In this document: positions 58,990-64,000 of the stretch, piece after piece
Position numbering within the stretch: the stretch's first letter is position 1
Layout of the letters: each line of letters opens with the position of its first letter
From: JAADHU01 sp964446495
GTDB lineage: Bacteria; Pseudomonadota; Gammaproteobacteria; Steroidobacterales; Woeseiaceae
Assembly: GCA_964446495.1 (NCBI GenBank)
Contig: CAYUOY010000002.1
Location: forward strand, 1-64,000
Length of the DNA stretch: 64,000 bases
Direction of reading: 5' to 3'
Notes under the pieces: model-generated
The model's database searches: none
The model's input: the letters and a program-made list of their open reading frames with translations, nothing else
What the model was told of the DNA's origin: nothing
Position numbers and translations under genes: made by a program

Positions 58990-60993
58990 ATGAATATCAA
59001 CGCACCGAAAATCCTGAGCATGGTACTGGCACTCACCGCTTTTGGCAGTGCTCAGGCAGACGTAGTAACCACTACGGCCAACAACGGCAACCTCGTCATG
59101 GAAGACATGCCTGCGATTCCTGCCGCCATCGTTACCAGCCTGAATCGATACCAGAATGTTCGCTCGGCGGCGTTTCGCGACTGGACCGAGGATGGTCAGG
59201 GTATCTATGTAGCAACCCGTTTTGGTGATGTCCGGCAGATTCATCGCGTCGACATGCCCGGCGGCGCACGCCGGCAAATCACTTTTTACGATGAGCCGAT
59301 CGGTGGCGTGCAACGACAGCCTCACGGCTCAAAGCTGACCTTTACTCAGGATGCAGGCGGTAGTGAATTTTCACAGATTTTCATGCTCGACCCGAGCGAC
59401 GGTCGTACCACGATGCTGACCGATGGCGAATCGCGAAATGGTGCTGTTCTGTGGGACCGGGACGGTCGGCGACTCGCCTTTCAGAGTACGCGCCGCAACG
59501 GCGCCTCGAACGATGTCTGGTTGATGGACGCCGACGACAAGGACAGTGCCCGGGTGGTGCTTGAATCTCCGGATGGCAGCTGGTGGGGACCGATAGAGTT
59601 TTCGGCCAGCGGCAACAAGGTTCTGGTGCTCAATTACGTCAGCATCGCAGACTCCCGAGTGCACCTTCTGGATCTGGATTCCGAATCCTACCCATTGCTG
59701 GCCGGCGGCGACGCGGGCGGTGGCGCCAATTTCCCGGTGGGCTTCGCACTTGACGATGAGGGTTACTGGCTCACCACCGACCGGGGTGGGGAATTCACGC
59801 AGCTTGCGTGGCAGTCCGATGAACCCGGCTCCGAAATCGAAATCGTGACCGGCGATATCCCCTGGGACATCGGTAGCGTGGCGATCAGCCACGACCGGCG
59901 TCGAATCGCTTTCACGGCCAATGAAAACGGACTGTCTCGCATCTATCTGATGGACGCCGTCAGCCGACAGTATCGGCCGATTCAGGGCATCCCGACCGGC
60001 ATTGCCTCCGGACTTACCTTTAGCCCGGATGATTCCCGCATCGCCCTCACGCTGAACACACCGCAGACACCCAGCGACACCTTTGTCATCGAGCTTGGAG
60101 GAGGTCCGCTGGACTATGGACGCCTGGTTCGCTGGACGTTTAGTGAAGTAGGTGGCCTCAATACAGACAGTTTTTCAGCGCCTGAACTGGTTGAATTTCC
60201 GACCTTCGACACGGTGGATGGCGCTCTCCGTCAGATTCCGGCATGGGTTTACAAACCCGCTGGCAAAGGGCCGTTTCCCGTGGTGGTCTCCATTCATGGG
60301 GGTCCCGAGGGCCAGGCCCGCCCATTTTTTTCCAGCACCTATCAGATGTGGCTGAAAAACCTGGGTGTCGCCGTCGTGGTGCCGAATGTGCGTGGTTCGG
60401 CGGGTTACGGCAAGAGCTATCTGGCACTGGACAACGGCTTCAAGCGCGAAGACTCAGTCAGGGATATTGGCGCGTTGCTGGATTGGATCGAGACCCAGCC
60501 CGATCTCGATTCATCGCGGGTCGCCGTATTCGGCGGCAGCTACGGCGGTTACATGGTGCTGGCAAGCTCGGTCCACTACAGCGACAGACTGAAAGCGACC
60601 GTGGACATTGTCGGAATCAGCAATTTCGTGACCTTCCTTGAGAACACCCAGGATTATCGGCGTGATTTGCGCCGCGCCGAGTACGGGGATGAGAGAGATC
60701 CCGCGATGCGGGCGTACCTGGAGAAAATCAGCCCGCTAAACAACGTGGAGCAGATCGATCTCCCCATGCTGGTCGTTCAGGGAGAGAACGATCCCCGCGT
60801 ACCGGTCACCGAAGCGCGGCAAATGGTTGCCGCCCTGCGCAAACAAGGCCTGACCGTCTGGTATATGAACGCGCTGAATGAAGGCCACGGCTATCGAAAA
60901 AAAGAGAACCGGGATATTTATCAACAGGCCGTTGTATTGTTCCTGCAGCAAAACCTGCTGGGTGAGGCGCAGGCGGCGGCCGGGACCCAGTGA
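58990..60993 (+). CDS. Exported S9 family peptidase
   Basis: 667-residue secreted serine peptidase of the prolyl oligopeptidase family. Signal peptide (ILSMVLALTAFGSAQA), then a beta-propeller of about 380 residues with repeated WD-like blades, and a hydrolase domain with GGSYGGYMVLASSVHY (nucleophile Ser), Asp in VQGENDPRVPV and His in NEGHGYRKKEN. Likely cuts short peptides, often after Pro, in the periplasm. rsmG overlaps its stop by 4 bp. Confidence 0.92.
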   Translation: MNINAPKILSMVLALTAFGSAQADVVTTTANNGNLVMEDMPAIPAAIVTSLNRYQNVRSAAFRDWTEDGQGIYVATRFGDVRQIHRVDMPGGARRQITFYDEPIGGVQRQPHGSKLTFTQDAGGSEFSQIFMLDPSDGRTTMLTDGESRNGAVLWDRDGRRLAFQSTRRNGASNDVWLMDADDKDSARVVLESPDGSWWGPIEFSASGNKVLVLNYVSIADSRVHLLDLDSESYPLLAGGDAGGGANFPVGFALDDEGYWLTTDRGGEFTQLAWQSDEPGSEIEIVTGDIPWDIGSVAISHDRRRIAFTANENGLSRIYLMDAVSRQYRPIQGIPTGIASGLTFSPDDSRIALTLNTPQTPSDTFVIELGGGPLDYGRLVRWTFSEVGGLNTDSFSAPELVEFPTFDTVDGALRQIPAWVYKPAGKGPFPVVVSIHGGPEGQARPFFSSTYQMWLKNLGVAVVVPNVRGSAGYGKSYLALDNGFKREDSVRDIGALLDWIETQPDLDSSRVAVFGGSYGGYMVLASSVHYSDRLKATVDIVGISNFVTFLENTQDYRRDLRRAEYGDERDPAMRAYLEKISPLNNVEQIDLPMLVVQGENDPRVPVTEARQMVAALRKQGLTVWYMNALNEGHGYRKKENRDIYQQAVVLFLQQNLLGEAQAAAGTQ

Positions 60994-61637
60994 ATCACGG
61001 CGAACTCGCGGCGAAGATCACGACGGGCACGAGGGCACTGGATCAGACGCTGCCGGCCGGGGCGGCCGAGAAGTTGGCAACACTGCTCGAAGAGCTTGCG
61101 CGATGGGGTCAACGGGTCAATCTTACCGCCATTCGCAGCCTTCGGGACATGGTCGCCGGCCACGTTCTCGACAGTCTCTCCGTACGTCCCTACCTCCTTG
61201 GACAGACGGTTATTGACGTCGGAACCGGCGCCGGTTTTCCAGGTTTGCCGCTGGCCATCGTTGAGCCAGAGCGACATTTCGAGCTGCTCGACAGCAACGG
61301 CAAGAAAATCAGTTTCGTCCAGCACATGACAGGCGAACTCGGTTTGCATAACGTCACGGCCGTCAAAGTACGTGCCGAGGACTATGCACCCGACAAGCGC
61401 TTTGATACGGTGATCGCCCGGGCACTGACAGCCATACCGCAATTTATAGAAATTAGCGGCCATTTAATGAGAGAGGATGGGGCGATGTTGGCGCTGAAGG
61501 GAAAATACCCGGCCAAAGAGCTGGACGACTTGCACGCCGACTGGAATTACGACGTGATTGAATTAAGAGTGCCAGGCTTGGAACAGCATTCACGACATTT
61601 GCTTGTCCTGAAGCGTCGCGAAGGCGAGCGTTCGTGA
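60990..61637 (+). CDS. rsmG: 16S rRNA (guanine(527)-N7)-methyltransferase
   Basis: 215-residue SAM-dependent enzyme. Motif I is VIDVGTGAGFPGLPLAI, with LLDSNGKKISFVQH and VRAEDY next, and KGKYPAKEL with the family's conserved residues. GTG 60990 overlaps the S9 peptidase stop (GTGA). It is followed by parA, the usual order rsmG-parA-parB. Confidence 0.95.
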   Translation: MNHGELAAKITTGTRALDQTLPAGAAEKLATLLEELARWGQRVNLTAIRSLRDMVAGHVLDSLSVRPYLLGQTVIDVGTGAGFPGLPLAIVEPERHFELLDSNGKKISFVQHMTGELGLHNVTAVKVRAEDYAPDKRFDTVIARALTAIPQFIEISGHLMREDGAMLALKGKYPAKELDDLHADWNYDVIELRVPGLEQHSRHLLVLKRREGERS

Positions 61638-62422
61638 CGCGTATTATTGCGGTGGCCAACCAGAAGGGCGGCGTGGGAAAAACCACCACCTGCGTCAACC
61701 TCGCCGCATCACTGGCGGCGACGCACCGGCGTGTGCTGCTGGTCGACATGGATCCGCAGGGCAATGCAACCATGGGCTGCGGTGTAGAGAAAAACGAGGT
61801 CACGGCAACCACCTGCGATGTATTGCTTGGTGATGAGACCGCCGCGGATGCGATCGTATCGGTGCCGGAGGGCGACTTCGCCCTGCTCCCCGGCAACGAA
61901 GACCTGACGCTGGCCGAGGTATCCCTGTTGCAGGAGATCGGTCGGGAAATGAAGTTGCGCAATGCGCTGGCACCGGTAAGAGGACTGTACGACTTTATCC
62001 TCATTGACTGCCCTCCTTCGATCAACATGCTGACCATCAATGCCCTGACGGCAGCGCAGGGTGTGCTGATTCCGATGCAGTGCGAATACTATGCGCTGGA
62101 AGGACTGAGTTCTTTGCTCAATACGATCGATAAGGTGCGCCACACGGTCAACCCGGAACTGGAGGTCTACGGCCTGTTACGGACTATGGTTGATCCACGC
62201 ATTAACCTGTCGAACGAGGTGTCACAACAACTGATCGAGCATTTCGATGACAAGGTGTTTCGCACGGTTGTGCCGAGAAATGTGACGCTGGCCGAAGCGC
62301 CAAGCTTTGGCCGGCCGGTGTTGATTCATGATCGCAAATCGCGTGGCGCTATCGCCTATCTCGCGCTGGCGGGCGAAGTGTTGCGGCGTGAGGATGCGCG
62401 TGCCAGCGCCGCGCAGCAGTAA
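61634..62422 (+). CDS. parA: Chromosome partitioning ATPase ParA
   Basis: Soj/ParA ATPase that moves ParB-parS complexes. 262 residues. Deviant Walker A ANQKGGVGKTTTCVNLAAS at the N-terminus, LLVDMDPQGNAT, and FILIDCPPSINMLTINAL. It overlaps rsmG by 4 bp. The two parS palindromes in recF, near oriC, are its predicted centromere. Confidence 0.96.
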   Translation: MTRIIAVANQKGGVGKTTTCVNLAASLAATHRRVLLVDMDPQGNATMGCGVEKNEVTATTCDVLLGDETAADAIVSVPEGDFALLPGNEDLTLAEVSLLQEIGREMKLRNALAPVRGLYDFILIDCPPSINMLTINALTAAQGVLIPMQCEYYALEGLSSLLNTIDKVRHTVNPELEVYGLLRTMVDPRINLSNEVSQQLIEHFDDKVFRTVVPRNVTLAEAPSFGRPVLIHDRKSRGAIAYLALAGEVLRREDARASAAQQ

Positions 62423-62474
62423 GCGGAATGCTCTACACTTCGACATCGACGCACGGCGTAGCGGACAGCAACCA

Positions 62475-63362
62475 ATGACCAAAAAGAAACGACTGGGACG
62501 GGGTCTCGACGCGCTTCTGGGTAAACCGACCAGCGAAACACCGGCGGTGACCGGGCATGAAGTAGACAGCCTGCAGAATATTCCGATCGACTTGCTGCAA
62601 CGCGGGCAATATCAGCCACGCGTCGATATGCGCCAGGATACGCTGGAAGAACTGGCGGACTCCATCCGTGCCCAGGGCGTGGTGCAGCCGATTGTCGCGC
62701 GGCCGCTGGCAAAAAAAGGCGGGGACACACAGCGCTATGAAATCGTTGCCGGCGAACGTCGCTGGCGTGCCGCTCAGATAGCCGGCCTTGCCAATATTCC
62801 GGCGGTCATTCGCGACGTCGATGACAGCGCCGCGATCGCGATGGCATTGATCGAAAATATTCAACGTGAAGACTTGAACCCACTTGAGGAAGCGCAGGCG
62901 CTGGATCGGTTGATTCGTGAATTTGATCTGACGCACCAGGAAGCGGCGCAAGCTGTCGGACGTTCGCGGGCGTCGGTCAGCAACCTGTTGCGATTGCTGG
63001 AGCTGTCGGACAAAGTGAAATTAATGCTGGAGTCGCGGCAACTGGAAATGGGTCACGCCCGCGCATTGTTGTCGCTGACCGATAAAACGAAGCAGTTTCA
63101 AGCGGCGCAGGAAGTGTCGAAGAAGGGCTTGTCGGTGCGGGAAACCGAACAGTTGGTGCGTCGTTTCCTGACCGGCGGTGACGGTAAACCCAAAACGCCG
63201 AAACAAACTGAAAACGCCGATATTCGTCGGCTGGAAGTGGACCTCTCCGACAAGCTGGGCGCGAAAGTTAAAATCGATCATGGCGCCAAAGGATCCGGAA
63301 AATTGCTTGTCAGTTATAACAGTCTTGACGAACTCGACGGCATCCTGAAACACATCCACTAG
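62475..63362 (+). CDS. parB: Chromosome partitioning protein ParB
   Basis: parS-binding CTP switch protein. 295 residues: N-terminal GLGRGLDALLG-type segment (RLGRGLDALLGK), IPIDLLQRGQYQPR, the CTP-binding box (ELADSIRAQGVVQPI) and GERRWRAAQ, then helix-turn-helix QAVGRSRASVSNLLRLLELS, and a C-terminal dimerisation part. ATG 62475 is chosen over frames above it. The gene ends just before a repeat-rich, gapped region. Confidence 0.96.
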   Translation: MTKKKRLGRGLDALLGKPTSETPAVTGHEVDSLQNIPIDLLQRGQYQPRVDMRQDTLEELADSIRAQGVVQPIVARPLAKKGGDTQRYEIVAGERRWRAAQIAGLANIPAVIRDVDDSAAIAMALIENIQREDLNPLEEAQALDRLIREFDLTHQEAAQAVGRSRASVSNLLRLLELSDKVKLMLESRQLEMGHARALLSLTDKTKQFQAAQEVSKKGLSVRETEQLVRRFLTGGDGKPKTPKQTENADIRRLEVDLSDKLGAKVKIDHGAKGSGKLLVSYNSLDELDGILKHIH

Positions 63363-63434
63363 GTTAGCGGACGAACTCGACGGTATTCCTAAACATTCCT
63401 GCCAGGTTGCCGGAGTGGGGATCCTTTTGAACTT

Positions 63435-63687
63435 GATCGCGCGTCGGGTCGCGCTCCTACAGGAGCGCGTTAGAGGCGCTAGTAGCAAAGCGGTCGGAGT
63501 GGCGCNNNNNNNNNNNNNNNNNNNNNNNNNNNNNNNNNNNNNNNNNNNNNNNNNNNNNNNNNNNNNNNNNNNNNNNNNNNNNNNNNNNNNNNNNNNNNNN
63601 NNNNNAGAGGCGCTAGTAGCAAAGCGGTCGGAGTGGCGCGTCAGAGGTGCTAGCAGAAATGCTGTAGGAGCGCGACCTGACGCGCGA
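63435..63687. repeat. REP-like pair flanking an unresolved tandem repeat
   Basis: REP-like units in opposite orientation at 63435-63460 and 63664-63687 share the TCGCGCGTC / GACGCGCGA ends of the units near prpD. Between them, a 34-bp sequence (AGAGGCGCTAGTAGCAAAGC...) occurs identically at 63472-63505 and 63606-63639, plus a degenerate copy from 63643, giving a 37-bp period. Confidence 0.75.
63506..63605. other. Assembly gap (100 N)
   Basis: Exactly 100 unknown bases, the usual placeholder for a gap of unknown length. It is flanked on both sides by the same 34-bp sequence, so contigs ended inside a repeat and the true length may differ. Confidence 0.98.
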
Positions 63688-63694
63688 TTGCCAC

Positions 63695-64000
63695 TTAGTC
63701 CGAAAACTGTGCCAGGAACTGAATCAATGCCTCCCCCTCACGGGCCCGTCGGGCAATGCAGCTCTCCATGGTCTCGCTGGCCTGCGCCAGAGCCGGCGCA
63801 TACTGATCGTCCCGGTCCTTAAAAAAGTCTTGCAGCAACTCCAGATTGTGGCGACTGCAGCCGGACTGGAAGAATTGCGGCAGCGAGGGATGGTAGACCG
63901 ACGGCAGCTTGTGGCGGAAGGCTTCGAGATTCTCTCCCAGCCAGGCATAAAGAATCGCATGATCGCCGAGTGTGCCCGCGTAGAATTGAAGTCCTCGCCG
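63695..64000 (-). CDS. C-terminal end of an M1-family aminopeptidase-like protein, cut by window edge
   Basis: The last 101 residues of a protein whose start lies beyond base 64000. The helical, Trp/Phe-rich sequence (YAGTLGDHAILYAWLGENLE, LLQDFFKDRDDQYAPALAQA) matches the ERAP1-like C-terminal domain of M1 aminopeptidases, including FFKDR and a tail with ETMESCIARR. The catalytic zinc domain is outside the window, so the assignment rests on this tail only. It reads toward parB. Confidence 0.7.
   Translation of the reverse strand, partial: RRGLQFYAGTLGDHAILYAWLGENLEAFRHKLPSVYHPSLPQFFQSGCSRHNLELLQDFFKDRDDQYAPALAQASETMESCIARRAREGEALIQFLAQFSD

Larger units (their letters stand above)
63363..63694. 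other. Repeat-rich stretch with an assembly gap
   Basis: Contains no gene. It holds an inverted pair of REP-like elements, about 37-bp tandem units and the 100-N gap. Confidence 0.7.

Noticed and set aside
1..64000. tRNA, rRNA or transposase genes
   Set aside because: No cloverleaf-like T-loop sequence, rRNA-like block or transposase motif was noticed when reading both strands; a covariance search would be needed to exclude small RNAs.

Overview
The window is the replication-origin region of a high-GC gammaproteobacterial chromosome. Evidence is the dnaA-dnaN-recF-gyrB block divergent from rpmH-rnpA-yidC-mnmE, then mnmG, rsmG, parA and parB, plus gammaproteobacterial neighbourhoods such as envC-ctpA-deacetylase, rhodanese-grxC-secB-gpsA, glnA-ntrB-ntrC and glyQ-glyS-gmhB-plsC. 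Extragenic palindromes of a Xanthomonadales/Pseudomonas-like style and a 100-N scaffold gap suggest a draft or metagenome-derived genome. The genus cannot be fixed from sequence alone.

Layout. 1-5.1 kb: a TRAP-type binding protein (cut by the window edge), an MFS transporter broken by one in-frame TAG, D-aminoacyl-tRNA deacylase and tatABC. 5.3-11.4 kb: a POT peptide transporter, an M2 peptidyl-dipeptidase, a convergent secreted protein of seven Kazal domains, a methyltransferase and a divergent polysaccharide deacetylase. 11.4-14.2 kb: ctpA and envC, separated by a 52-bp tandem array copied from the envC tail. 14.3-18.1 kb: rhodanese, grxC, secB, gpsA, trmL and a class 1B dihydroorotate dehydrogenase. 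18.2-22.9 kb: ntrC, ntrB, a DUF4124 protein and glnA, with a sigma-54 promoter and paired NtrC sites upstream of glnA. 23.1-28.8 kb: glyQ, glyS, gmhB, plsC, a VanX-like dipeptidase and a TerB-like protein.

28.9-39.1 kb is the origin core. gyrB, recF, dnaN and dnaA lie on the minus strand and rpmH, rnpA, yidC and mnmE on the plus strand. Four DnaA boxes and an AT-rich stretch lie between dnaN and dnaA, and two parS sites lie inside recF. 39.2-42.5 kb is a Nat-type ABC exporter with a TAP-like hydrolase. mnmG (42.7 kb) is then separated from rsmG-parA-parB (61.0 kb) by about 16 kb of metabolic genes: an opp peptide importer with fused ATPases, a DUF945 protein, a diheme cytochrome c, two metallo-beta-lactamase-fold proteins, an AcuI-type acryloyl-CoA reductase, prpB-prpC-prpD and an S9 peptidase. 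The last 300 bp hold the C-terminus of an M1-type aminopeptidase.

Functionally, much of the accessory content concerns peptide use (POT, Opp, M2, S9, M1, TAP-like and VanX-like enzymes) and propionyl-CoA use (AcuI feeding PrpC, PrpD and PrpB). No CRISPR array, prophage, transposase, tRNA or rRNA was seen. The most unusual signals are two tandem duplications of gene 3' ends (envC and prpB), a degenerate dispersed repeat in three intergenic places, and palindromic REP-like pairs.
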